Part shown: piece by piece, positions 1 through 10,325 of the stretch
Layout: every line of letters begins with the position of its first letter
Position numbering within the stretch: the stretch's first letter is position 1
Source of the DNA: Epiperipatus broadwayi
Taxonomy: Eukaryota; Onychophora; Udeonychophora; Euonychophora; Peripatidae
Direction of reading: 5' to 3'
NCBI GenBank assembly: GCA_028023455.1
Contig: JAQFVV010000287.1
Coordinates: 684,001 to 748,000, forward strand
Length of the DNA: 64,000 bases
Made by a program: the position numbers and the translations under genes
The notes under the pieces: model-generated
What the model saw: the letters and a program-made list of their open reading frames with translations, nothing else
Databases searched by the model: none
Told to the model about the DNA's origin: nothing

Positions 1-591
1 TTCTAACCATGATTGATTTTTGTTTTTAATATTGTTCATTGCGGGAAAGTTTACTACACACAAATATGCTTTTCATCTGTTGTTGAATATTTTAATTGCA
101 TATACATATTTATTGGATTATGCATAAGTTTATTTATTATAACGATGATGATATACTCCTACAATCAATTTAAAGGGTTTTTAATTTTGATATGAACTCT
201 TATTGTACTTTGGATTTCTTTTAAATATCATTTGATCTTCAAAAATTTTCGCAACATACCCATAATCCTCTTTTGGCACAACAGAGAGGAATGCTGTGGC
301 TAATAATCACTGTTTAAGATCATTCCACTATTATATGCATGAGTAACCAGTAAACGTTTAGCCTAACAGATTTCAAATATTTTATTTCTCATTCATTCTT
401 ATTTTTTTTATAAATTGTCAAACAATACATAATATATGTTTATTTTTTAGTATTATTTAAACTGTAGACATAAATATCACTTGGTTTCTTATTAGTTTAT
501 GTTGAAAAAAATATGGTATCATCATCATTATCAGCCATTCAAAAATTGGCATGGTCAGATATATGTATAAAAATAACCAAACAGATTGTTG
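1..591. other. A+T-rich sequence without recognisable content
   Basis: No open reading frame of convincing length or composition, no repeat shared with the rest of the window, and no RNA motif was recognised. The short reading frame at 13-195 has the hydrophobic, Ile/Phe/Tyr-rich composition expected from chance translation of A+T-rich DNA. Confidence 0.5.
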
Positions 592-1530
592 CTCAAGATG
601 TCATGTGATGGTTGAGCAGTGGAAGTGACAGAACTGACTTCTGATTCATGATCTTTTAAGTCCTTAATGAATGATATATGTTGCTTGGTAGGCCATGTGA
701 CATTTGAGCATCAAACTGACAAAGTGGAATGTTTAGCTCTTGAGTACATTGCTCTGTCACTGAACTAATCCACATTAAAAGAATATGCATCATAGGCAGT
801 ATTAAATTCTTAATGATGATTATCATGTTTATCATAAGACTCTTTTGCTTGTACAATTGACTTGCATATAATAGCTGCCTAAGAGATCATGTGACATTCA
901 GACACCAAGGTAACTTTCTGAGCACAACTTTAAGGCAAGTAAGCATTTTATATATTTGCAATGACTTTTTGTGAATTGTAATAAGAATTTATCAACTAAA
1001 TTTGGTTAATTTTCAACTAGTTTTGTCTAAACATATGATATTGAATATAAATAGGAAAGAGACCATCACTTTAATAAACAGAGCATAACTGTTGTGATTG
1101 TCAAGTTATTTTGATGCCAGAATGTCACATAACCTCGTAAGTATATGAACATAAGTTGTTGTTTTTTAAATCAGACTAATGCTGGATATAATGGTTTTAT
1201 TTGTTTTTATTTCTGTTAAGTATAGGTACAGGTATAAATAATTATATAGTTAGTTAGTCTACCAAATATTATGAACATTGATGAAGTAACGGTTTATTCA
1301 GTTTTAATTTGTTAGGCATAGCTGAGTGCACTTTTGGCCGAATCTGGCTTAACCAGCCGAAAGCATGCTCAACTACACTTGACAAATTAAACTGAATAAA
1401 TCTTTACCTCCATGTTCATAACATTGATAAACTAACTACAGTTAAATAAATAAAGGAAAAAGCAAACATTATAGTTATTTGTCCCAGAGATCATGTGATG
1501 TTTGAACACTAAAGTGACACATTGAGTCTG
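592..1530 (-). repeat. Scattered copies of a SINE-like 3' tail
   Basis: On the minus strand a loose motif recurs near 592-645, 686-720, 880-915 and 1485-1525: a GTCACTT-like block, then TGCTCAAA or similar, then (A)TCACATGATCTC. The same tail follows the tRNA-like head of the element at 10213-10325, so these may be decayed tails of that SINE. Copies are short and diverged, and no tRNA-like head is visible here. The call rests on pattern matching by eye. Confidence 0.3.
1262..1432. repeat. Palindromic repeat, hairpin family H1, copy 1
   Basis: Arms near 1274-1313 and 1382-1420 are imperfect reverse complements (GGTTTATTCAGTTTTAATTT against AAATTAAACTGAATAAATC). The centre holds a second hairpin built around CTGAGTGC and GCATGCTCA. 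A relative with the same arm motif (AAAGGTTTATTC / GAATAAACCTTT) and a similar centre lies at 38541-38716, so this is a dispersed MITE-like family. No coding capacity. Confidence 0.6.
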
Positions 1531-2049
1531 ACAGTTCATTCAGATGATTAATATTGCACTGATCATGATTGATCCTGAAGACACTGTTGAGACTCCAATA
1601 ATATCTAGAAAGATTAGAAGTATAACAACTGGAAATGCACTGGGCATACTGCACCAGGGTCTGATTATTTAAATTATATAAATTTTGTATAACAAATCTC
1701 AACAAAAATTATAAAATATTTTATTATGAAAGTGAATTATATATATCATGATTGTGCTATATGATACTTACTCAATTTGATATTCTAATCGTAAGGATGA
1801 ATATAAATATGCATTGGAAGTCTGCACATTTTCAGCAGATAAGAAATCTATAACACTGATGGATAGAAATTGCTTAAACATGAACAAAAATAAATGCTTT
1901 TCAAAAGAATAAAATTGAAATGACAGTCTCAAACATTTTATGTTTGGTTTTTGTACATGATTATTACAGACATGATTTAGGCTTAGTGCAAAACCCCCAA
2001 ACAGACTGAATTATTACAAAAGTTCTACAAGTTATTCTTTTTTGATCTC

Positions 2050-2107
2050 ATATTCTGAGCCAACTGATGAGTGCTGGTTCAGCATGAAATGCATCTTCGG
2101 GGTCATT
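2050..2107 (+). ncRNA. Hammerhead ribozyme motif, type I, family RZ3 (near complete)
   Basis: The core CUGAUGA at 2064-2070 is followed by a stem II hairpin GUGCU-GGUUC-AGCAU, then GAA and the self-complementary stem III AUGCAU. The cleavable nucleotide is C2095. Stem I pairs GCCAA (before the core) with UU(C)GGG after the site, with one bulged C. The same ribozyme occurs in a cleaner form at 46568-46628 and 46692-46752. The order and spacing of all conserved boxes match the known type I hammerhead. Activity is inferred, not shown. Confidence 0.7.
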
Positions 2108-2284
2108 TGTCTTTTATTGTATCTTTATTTATATGAAAAATAAAAAAGAAAGAGGAAGTATGGAGATTATTAAAATAATTTTCTAATAAATATGAAAGGA
2201 AGAATATTTGCTTAACATTATCGTGACATTGCTTTATAAAAAGCTTGTATTTCAAAAAATGCAATATAGGCTTTGGTGATACTA

Positions 2285-2515
2285 GGACTATTAATATATG
2301 GTAGATCTGAATTTGGTTCAGTCCCATATAGCTATTTGAGTTAGATAACTGAAGTTAAAGACTTTTTTATGTCTGAAAATTTCAAAGTTTCTTCTCAACA
2401 GTTACATATTAAATAAGTGCTGGGTTTTGAGTTGATATTTCAGATCTAGTGTCTGAGTGTTCTAGCTCCTCACTGAGGTGAGCCATAAGCTCGAAACCAA
2501 TTGGTCTGGGGATAA
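2285..2515 (+). repeat. RZ1 repeat, decayed forward copy
   Basis: Shares blocks, in the same order, with the reverse complement of the repeats at 14780-15060 and 31125-31430: GGTTCAGTCCCATATAGC, then TATGTCTGAAAATTTC, then AAGTGCTGGG, then a hammerhead-like core. It is the most diverged RZ1 copy and has no ORF. Confidence 0.55.
2465..2512 (+). ncRNA. Hammerhead ribozyme relic, family RZ1
   Basis: Stem I halves CCUCA and UGGGG, a perfect stem II (GAGC-CAUAA-GCUC), GAAA at 2493-2496 and a stem III ACC-AAUU-GGU followed by C2506 are all present. The CUGANGA box reads CUGAGGU, so the last core A (A9) is U, which should abolish or strongly reduce cleavage. Confidence 0.55.
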
Positions 2516-2893
2516 GAAAATTCCAGATAGAGATTTTAAATGTTTTCTCTTACCACACTTATTAATAAGAGCTAGTTTGAGTAATTTTAAAAGGAGAGTT
2601 TATTGTTTTATATATACACGTTTATATTTTAAATGCAGGTTTTTACATCTGTTAGAATAAAAAATTAATTTTTTAAAATGAGTATGGATTTCCACTAATT
2701 GCATTTTTATTGTTCCATAAAATAAATTTGTACTTATACAGATAGCAAATATTTTATTCCACTAGCTGAAAAGACATAGGATGCTTTGTTTTTGTTTTTT
2801 GCTGATCATCTTACTATGGTTAAAATGATTAGACAAAGTGTCAGTATTGGACTGGAAATATATTGTCTAATGCAAAAAAAAACATTGTTAAAT

Positions 2894-3338
2894 ACCAGTC
2901 AACATGTAGACAATCCCAATATCAATAACAATAAACAATTTCAAACTGTTGTCAAGGCAACCTCCTTTTAACAATGAAGGTGAAATCCCACCTTTATTAA
3001 TGATCTAATATACTTATATAGATACTAAAGATTGCAACTTGACTACAGAGATTGAAATAATTGATACAAAGAAGTTTAAATAAACCTCTTAAAACAGGTA
3101 AATAAAACCTATTCTGAATGTAGACTAACAAATAGTCGATTATAACATTACAAACTGCAATTATAAATTTCAAATTGCATCCAAAGTATTACTTAAATAA
3201 TAAGTGTAATAATGCTCATGGCTAAATGGGTTTGTAAGTAATCATTAAAAACTAGTCAACACTTAAGACAATCCCAATATCAATAACAATCAACAATTTC
3301 AAACTGTTGTCAATGCAACTTCCTTTTAACAATAAAGG
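2894..3338. repeat. Pair of direct repeats of about 87 bp
   Basis: Copies at 2894-2980 and 3252-3338 share GACAATCCCAATATCAATAA, CAATTTCAAACTGTTGTCAA and CTTTTAACAAT in the same order and orientation. A third, shorter copy is at 8131-8203. Each contains a small hairpin (ACAATTT / AAATTGT-like). The function is unknown; probably a MITE or terminal part of a larger element. Confidence 0.65.
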
Positions 3339-3380
3339 CATTGGTTTTACAAGACATGTACATACAAATAGAGATAATTT

Positions 3381-3490
3381 ATCAAGCATTGTTAGCCAAG
3401 AGGTCATCGCAGCTGCCTTGCAAGCAAGTAGTTGTTTGCAGACGGTTGTGGGTTCGCCTCCCGGACGATGCTATGACATATGAAAAAAAA
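3381..3490 (+). mobile_element. tRNA-derived SINE, family SINE-A, full copy
   Basis: Starts with GTTAGCCAAGAGGTCATCGC, which resembles a tRNA box A, and has the box B-like GTGGGTTCGCCTCC, then GATGCTATGACATATG and a poly(A) run. Flanking direct repeats AATAGAGATAATTT (from 3367) and AATAGAGATCATTT (from 3491) are a 14-bp target duplication with one mismatch, as expected for LINE-driven insertion. Other copies lie at 19918-19983, 20141-20252, 21808-21872, 29801-29903 and 34801-34913. Confidence 0.85.
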
Positions 3491-3505
3491 AATAGAGATC
3501 ATTTT

Positions 3506-4061
3506 AATTAACTTTTCAGTGACTGATGAGAAATCACTTGATGTAAAAGACCTAAATGGTACCAAATTATTTTTCAAATCAGGTAGTATACATTCTTGAT
3601 ATGTCTCTTATTTGGGAACAAGCACATCTCTTTCTTATGCCAGTTATTAATTGCATGAAGATTTTCTTGGATGATTTGAAGTAAGTCTTACGTTAAAAAA
3701 CTATATTTTAAAAAATTAATGATAATTAATTATTTTCTGCAAGAAAAACTAATCTTTTAATATCTAATGGAGAAATTTAAAGAAACAAAAACTTCAAAGG
3801 TGGAGTATAAGTCTCTGACTTTTACAATTGTGACCAAACACAAAAATAAATCACACAGTTAATGAATGTTGAAACAATGTATAAAATAATAGAATTGCAG
3901 AACTTAATAAAGCCATTAGGGAATCTATCATCAGGTTGGAATCTCTTGACGGTTGCCAATAATTAATTACATAAAAAAAATCCATATTAAATAAATAATC
4001 AATTATAATCAACTTTATCTTTCTTATTGCATTGCTAAAATCCATATAATATTAATATTAT
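3506..4061. other. A+T-rich sequence, nothing recognised
   Basis: No convincing ORF, repeat copy or structured RNA. The minus-strand reading frame at 3851-4045 has no recognisable motif. Confidence 0.5.
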
Positions 4062-4214
4062 CCATATTCTTTATTACTTTATACAATGCTTTTTTACAAT
4101 TAACAGTTTTGATTGCCCCAGCAATCTTCTTCAGAAATTCTGAAGAAAATTGTTGGGACAATCAAAACTGCCGTGGATTATAAAAAAGCATTGTATAAAG
4201 TAATAAAGAATATA
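4062..4214. repeat. Near-perfect palindrome
   Basis: Arms 4062-4094 and 4182-4213 are almost exact reverse complements (ACTTTATACAATGC against GCATTGTATAAAGT), and the palindrome continues through an inner part ending in CAGAAATTCTG. Unit length and lack of coding match a fold-back MITE. A related inner motif (TTCTGAAGAAGGTTGCTA) occurs at about 6533. Confidence 0.75.
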
Positions 4215-5469
4215 GATATCAATTATAATCAACCAATCAGAGATTTTTAAAAATTATTCTTAAATGAGAATCAGTCCAGAAACCCTTAATTCTACAACTG
4301 CTATAAATTCTACAGAAAAGATGTCAGGTGAGACTTTAAAATGAAAGTAAGATGATTTATATAAATAAAATTGACATTTCAATTCATCTTTATTATTAAG
4401 ATATGAAATTATGATACTTTTTCTCAAAAGAAGTGGCATATCAAAATTATTAATTTTTTTACAGTGAATGATAAACTCAGCAAATATGCTAATCCAATTA
4501 GGATTAAGTCAGTGATTCATTGAATCATGGCTGGAATTTGATGCTTATTGCTAATTATTCTCTTAAATAATAGTGAATTCCTTATATTATTAAAATCTTA
4601 TTCTAACTTTTTCTTTCTTTTGCCATTAAGCAGATATTATTTTTGTTAACCAAATAAATGATATGCATTGTGTATTTTTTTTAATGTTTTTGTTTTTATT
4701 TCTTCCCTTCCTTTAATACTTTCAAATACACTGACAGCCTTTTTTGAAGTTCAAGCTCAAATTGCCATGCCCATAGTTTATTCATTAAAGCAATAGAAAT
4801 TAAAGTGGTAGTGATAAATAGGAGGCTGTGATAGTGTTAAAGATAAATATTTTAAAACATGAAGATAGTAGATAAGATTGCAGATATTATCATGAAATGT
4901 CATTATTATTTACCATAGCAAAGAAACTTTTAACGATTTTGTTAGTAGATTGCTTCCTGTCATAAATGGTTTCCTGAGATTAAATGTGTGTCAGAGAATC
5001 AAAACGCACTACAGACATGGTTTTTGTTGCTAGGCAAATGCAAGAAAAATGTTTGAAACAAAAGAGTCATGTAAATACTGCTGATTAAAACATTTGATTC
5101 AATAAATCAAACTAAATCTATGACGTTTAAAATTAGTTGGTTATCCACCAAGTTTATTAATATAATACATCTTCTACATAAAGGAATGAATGTTAAAATC
5201 TGAGGCATTTGAAATAAAAAGCAGGTCAAACAAAGATGGCTATTTGCTTCAGCATTGTTTCCAATTTTTATGACAATAATCTTTGAAGCCGATTATAGAT
5301 GGCTTAAAAAATGTGGACCAAGACATGATGTAGGTCTGATGGTGGATTTTTTAATTTGAATGTATTAAAAAACAAAAACAAGGATTTCATCTTATTTGAT
5401 TCTGGATTTTCAGTGTTTGTGCTATTTTTTCAAGTTCAACTGACAATCTATAGAATGTACTTAACCTAT
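4215..5469. other. A+T-rich sequence, nothing recognised
   Basis: No ORF above background and no match by eye to the repeat families described elsewhere in the window. Confidence 0.45.
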
Positions 5470-6180
5470 AATTAATGATTTTTTATCATCATGGATGGAA
5501 ATTCCTTAGCAATTTTTAGTTTGAAAGGTTATCAACTTGGGAATATAAACCAATTTAAATACCATGGTAGTTTTATAGGTAGACAGGTTGATTTAGATGC
5601 TGATGTATAATATAGAACCCAATGTGTTGTGACTGCTTTTGACCAATAAAAAGTCAGTATATTTAATCACATAGAAATAACTATTACATTTAAATTACCT
5701 ACATAAAGAGCTGTTATTCTGCTTAATTTACAATATGGAAGTAAGACTTGAAAACCTTATTGATGCAATCTTCATAAAATTTTAAAGATGCAATGGCAAG
5801 ATTATAAAGGCAAGATATTTTTCAATTTGTTAGATCTGATGCTATAGAATCTACTGTTGCAAAATCATGTCTTTGGATTGATTATGTAAACAAAAACAAT
5901 GCTTTACAGTAAACAGCATAGTTTTCATGGAAGAGATGGGTGTTTATAGTACAATGATTATTTCAATGACAGTCTAAAGAGGTACGACATCAATTGCTTC
6001 CATTGGAAAGATACAACAGAGAATAGAATAATACATTAAGCAGCTACAGTTTAAACAAGAAAAATTTTCAGCTGGGAAAATTAAAAGAAAGTATCACATG
6101 TAAACATAAAAATGGACCAGCATGTTTTATATATGGTATGATAGTTTGTATAGTCATCACAAAACTCATCTGTAGAGCAC
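5470..6180 (+). pseudogene. LINE-Z: decayed C-terminal ORF2 (after RT core)
   Basis: Translation with frame changes gives FKYHGSFIGRQVDLDADV (from 5554), LQYGSKT (about 5728), KILKMQWQDYKGKI (about 5777) and LKRYDINCFHWKDTTENRI (about 5974). These match in order the conserved tail of non-LTR retrotransposon endonuclease/RT proteins: the YLGS block, the LLYGSETW block, the LRxILxIxWQD block and the D(I)xxxxWExTAxDR block. Near 6148 the frame reads YSHHKTH, the end of the C-terminal Cys/His finger that is clearer at 57880-57960. Many stops and shifts: a dead copy, 5'-truncated. The clade is not resolved. Confidence 0.7.
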
Positions 6181-7699
6181 TTCTTTTTTGTATCTACCTT
6201 TGGCTATACTTATTTATGAGAGTTGCTTCATGTGTATATATACATACACGTGAATGTAAAGATATATTTTTGATTCATCCATATACATATATACTTACTA
6301 TTAATTTTAATCTTATACCAATATTTCAGTTAATCAACTTATCATCATCCAAGTAGTAGAGATTATTCAAAGATATTGCACAGATGTCTAGACTGATTTT
6401 CAGGTAATCTCTTGTGCCTGAATGGTGAGAGATGTGATAACAATAAATATTTGTACACATACCCAAAATAACCGTATTTATTTGTGAAAATATCATTTTA
6501 ATGTAATTTACTCATGCTTTTTAATCCATAGTTCTGAAGAAGGTTGCTATAATAGTCAAAAACAATAAGGAAGAAATAAAGAAGCAATGAAAGATACAGC
6601 AAAGATCAATCATTAATAAATGGATCAGTACGTTAAATCAAATCCTAGATCTGAAATAGACAATGTAAAATAAATTATTTAGATTTTAGGTATGCAATCC
6701 ATCTGCTAATAGCATGCACCTGAATGTAAAATTGGTTTACCTCTACTGGGAAAACAGGTTTTATCTCACGATGAATTCCTGGCTAATAAAGAAAGTGTCA
6801 AATTACTATGTAATAATAATGTAATTATCCTAATATAAAATAAATTTACTGATCCTAAAAATCCTGCAAAAAGATCTCGGCAGTAAAAAAGAAAAAATAT
6901 TATACATTTCTTTTTTTACTAACAGCTTTATTTAAATTTGGAATGTTATAAAACGCCTTCATAATCATGATAAAAACTAAAAAGACAATATTCTCACTAA
7001 AACTCCCATGTGAATAGTTTTAATTCATAATCTTAATACTGATAAGATTTAAAGATAAAAACATTCTAAAATCAATGATAATTTTTCAAATAAAAGATAA
7101 TGCAATGTAAAAACCACGATATATAATTTAAGAATAACAGAATGGTATATAAACTTATTATATCTAGAAATGGAATATGAGGTTAAATCTTATATATAGA
7201 GTCTGTTAAAAGTGCACAAATATGAATATTAGTCCGTCCCCGTCCCCCAAAAAAAAAACACTTTCCAATTAACTATTTTTAGCCAGATCTCCTTCCATAA
7301 TGAAAACAATCGAATTCACTGAACAGCAGCATCATCCATTGGTCTGTATCTGCCATCTATTCATATATCCATTGGTCTGCATTGATGAATGCTTAATCCA
7401 ATTAAGGTGGTTACTGTATTAGTTCATTAGGTTAAGGTATGGTGAAATTATAACACCAACCTAAAATCAAATCAAGTACAGGATAATAGATCATGAGTTG
7501 TTTCTGTAATGTCTAAAATACCACTTTAAATTTTCCACCAGATAAATAAAGACCTTAAAAATGAATTTTAAAAGCAAAACAAAAACTTGCTGTTCTTGAT
7601 TTCTAGATTTACCGTACATTGCTGATTGAGCTAATCTTGTTACTAACTTCAAATGATGATCAATGGAATCTTAATGCTAATCTTCAAAAAGTTCTCTAC
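6181..7699. other. A+T-rich sequence, nothing firm
   Basis: A short poly(C)/poly(A) run lies at 7230-7258. Between 7270 and 7420 the composition is less extreme, and the plus strand could be a piece of the adjacent LINE-Z, but no RT motif could be read. Confidence 0.35.
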
Positions 7700-8130
7700 T
7701 AACAACTGCTTGAATAAAAATGACAACTTTTAGCTTGGGCTGCTATTAACTTTAAGTATCTTGGTAGAGCTTTAAAAAAAGAAACACAGATTTGAAAGTA
7801 GAGATGCACACACCAATATGCTACTGTGATTAACAAGCAAAAGACAACTATTTCATCATAGAGATATACTATGCAACTAAATTATTTATTCAGTTGGATA
7901 ATACTTTGCATAGCTTATTGTACAAAAAATAAGACTTACATTCTCTATAACGTAATGCAAAGGCACTAGAAAATTTTCATTTAGGACTACTTCACAAGAT
8001 TACAAAAATATGATGACAAAATTAATAGATCTTTTAATATGTTCTTCAGCTTGTTAGATATGATGCAATCTATGGTAATGGAAGATATTCATTGATTGAG
8101 TTTATCAAACATATATGTAATCATTAGAGG
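7700..8130 (+). pseudogene. LINE-Z: second decayed C-terminal ORF2 copy
   Basis: From 7748 the frame reads NFKYLGRALKKET (the YLGS block). From about 7985 another frame reads DYFTRLQKYDDKI then FSLLDMMQSMVMEDIH, equivalent to the LRxILxIxWQDxI and EVLxxxxxxSIE blocks that follow the RT domain in the copy at 5470-6180. Frame changes and stops show it is dead. It is cut off about where the repeat at 8131-8203 begins. Confidence 0.6.
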
Positions 8131-8203
8131 CCAATCAACTTAGACAATCCCAATAAAGACAACAATCACAAATTGTTGTCATGGCAACATTTTAACAATA
8201 AAT
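8131..8203 (+). repeat. Third copy of the 87-bp repeat
   Basis: Shares TTAGACAATCCCAATA, AATTGTTGTCATGGCAAC and TTTTAACAATAAA with the copies at 2894-2980 and 3252-3338, with an internal deletion. It abuts the LINE-Z fragment. Confidence 0.55.
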
Positions 8204-8365
8204 ATATATAAGTATTTTATTATTAACTTTAGCATAGTTTTGTGGAAGAAACAAACTTTGTATATGTTTTTACAATCATATCAAGTGGCATTCAAGAAAT
8301 AAGTTAATTATTGCCTGATGATAGAGTCCAGTGGATAGTTACAATTAGGGAAAATAATGAAGCTT

Positions 8366-8410
8366 TAAAACAGGCAAAACTCTCCATATGGTGATTATGT
8401 GATGTTTAAT
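8366..8410 (+). repeat. RZ2 deletion derivative (both ends only)
   Basis: Joins the RZ2 left end (CAGGCAAAACTCTCCATA) directly to the right end (GGTGATTATGTGATGTTTAA). Both ends are seen far apart in the larger copies at 37645-37905 and 55853-56270. The ribozyme and all central sequence are missing. Confidence 0.55.
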
Positions 8411-9059
8411 GAAGCTTTCCAAAAATAAATAAACTACTGAATAAGCTAAAAGACAACTTCACAAACATTAAATGAACAACTAATGGATCAATATATGATA
8501 TATTTGTGTGTTCATAAATTGATTTGTATTCTTTACCTTTCTTTGTTTTTTGTGTTTCCGATTTTGGAGTTCTAATAGCTATGCTCATTTATGAATATCT
8601 ATTAATGATGATGAATTATCTGTATAAATTATCAGAGCAAGACAAAGAAAAGAAAATGTTAGAATTAGAAATCCATGCAATCTCAACAATTTTTCATGTG
8701 CCATGCTTAATTATACTACATCCTATACATTGTTATGTTGTTCTGAAATTTAAAATGAAATTGGCAAAACTGTGTGTAGTTTACTAGTTGACATGTGTGT
8801 TTTTGCAAATGTAAAATAAAGTATACAATAGATAATAATAAAATATTTCAACATCAAACCTATCAAATAATTCCTCAAGAGTATATACATAGGGGAAAAG
8901 TCTAACTCTGGTAAAAATAAACGAAAATTTTACATATTTCTAGAAGCTGGTATTATTCCATCAATTTTTATGCTTTAATATATCTTTCATCAAGGTGCTA
9001 TAACCAGATATATTAGAAAAATAAATTAAATATCCATAATAATATCATTTTACCAAAAA
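8411..9059. other. A+T-rich sequence, nothing recognised
   Basis: Two overlapping opposite-strand reading frames near 8406-8787 look like chance ORFs: no family motif, low-complexity composition, no splice context. Confidence 0.4.
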
Positions 9060-9300
9060 AAAAATGTATCGCAGCAACTACAATGTCTGAATGAGATATG
9101 ACCCCTCTTAATTCATCTTAAAAGACTTTAATCTGAAATCCACAACACCAAGCCATTAAAAGCAAAAAGCAATTCAAACTATTCAAACTTTATTGGGGTT
9201 CTACAAAGCAGTTCTCTATGCCAAGAAGATAAAATTGACAGATTTTTTTAAGATAATCAGACCGATTTTAAATCTGCATTTCATCAAGTTGATCACTTGC
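9060..9300 (+). pseudogene. Possible LINE-Z linker/RT N-terminal fragment
   Basis: The frame around 9190-9240 reads GFYKAVLYAKKI, similar to the FYxALKxVYGPKK block that precedes the RT domain in LINE endonuclease/RT proteins. A second frame near 9260-9300 reads DFKSAFHQVDHLP, which could be the decayed WAEHFxSVLNR block. Both are on the plus strand like the other LINE-Z pieces. Short and mutated, so tentative. Confidence 0.35.
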
Positions 9301-10212
9301 CCTATTTGTTAATTATAATATAATGATTGATATTAGAGCAGCAATACTTAACACAAGCTACGTACATCTATCTGTTCAACAGAAATATGCACTGCAAGTC
9401 TCAATTCCTTTTTGGCCAAGTAGGGAAGTCTTTAAAAGCCTTCCCCTACTCTCATGATCTTTTGATGACAGAATAGATGAACTCATCATTCAGGTTCTAT
9501 ATTCTTAGAATCCAGATTCTATTTGCAGTTTATTTTGCTGGTGTAATTGTCATCATTCATATCTCTAGTCTTCATTCCAACATGGACATCTTGCATGATT
9601 TCCAAACTTAAATCATCACCTTCTTAAGATATTCTATCTAGAAGTTTTGACAGAAGAAATGAATCCTTTTTCCTTTCTTTTAATTTCCCTAATACTTTCA
9701 TTGAAATTTCTCTAAATAGGTTTAATGTCATGATTAGTCAGCAATTGAATAAAACAATTATAAACAAAAACTAATAAATGATATTAATGCACATATATGC
9801 AGAAAAGGTAATTTTTAAATATTCAGCTTTATTACTACGTAGCAGACTTTTGATATATCATATATATATATATATATATATGTTGATATTACTGTATAAG
9901 TAGTGATAAATTATCTATTCATCAGTTATGAATAATACACACGATATATCAAAAGCATGCTAGATAGTAATAAAAATCTAACATTTATGTGTATGTGTTC
10001 ATTAACAGTCATCTATTACATTAGCTCAGAAAAGGAAATAATTTTTAGTTGAACAACAAAAACTAACTAAATAAAACTTCTTATTGCACTCTGTCTTTTC
10101 CAAGTAACTCAAATCAAATCTTTAATACCACCAGCCATGGCCTATATCTAATATGACTTAATTTATTAAACATATTTACCAGCAAAATTAGTAAAATCAT
10201 TAAATTATATCA
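9301..10212. other. A+T-rich sequence with a (TA)n run
   Basis: Holds a dinucleotide (TA)n run at about 9859-9881, lying inside an imperfect palindrome whose arms contain CTTTTGATATATC (about 9847) and GATATATCAAAAG (about 9943). No coding signal was recognised. Confidence 0.5.
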
Positions 10213-10325
10213 TGCATTGTTTGACTCAATGATAGAGTAAAAGACTTTAGTACTAAAGATCACTAGTTCAAATCTCAACTTGTCACTTCTGGTGCTTGGA
10301 GGTCACATGATCTCCCAAGAATCTA
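10213..10325 (+). mobile_element. tRNA-derived SINE, family SINE-B (decayed)
   Basis: TGACTCAATGATAGAG at 10222-10237 resembles a tRNA box A (one key mismatch), and GTTCAAATC at 10266-10274 fits a box B. Spacing between them is tRNA-like. Between them CTTT..AAAG could form an anticodon stem. The tail GTCACTTCTGGTGCTTGG and TCACATGATCTCCCAAG recurs in fragments at 592-1530. No clear target duplication or poly(A). Confidence 0.5.

Noticed and set aside
1320-1375. Apparent CUGAG..GAAA..GCAUGCUC hammerhead in H1 (also 38600-38650)
   Set aside because: The candidate core reads CUGAGUG or CUGAGCG, and the same bases are explained by one simple hairpin (GAGCGUGUU with AACAUGCUU). No stem II is left once that pairing forms.
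3400-3480. Genuine tRNA gene in the SINE-A copies
   Set aside because: Boxes A and B are present, but the arms do not fold into a full cloverleaf. Poly(A) and target duplications show retroposed SINEs.
4125-4165. CUGAAGA plus AAAAC in the 4.06-kb palindrome as a hammerhead
   Set aside because: The GAAA box is AAAA and there is no cleavage triplet after a stem III. The motif is also part of the perfect palindrome.
592-8203. CRISPR-like repeat array from the recurring TCACATGATCTC and 87-bp repeats
   Set aside because: Spacing is irregular, copies are diverged, and the sequence is eukaryotic. These are dispersed element fragments.
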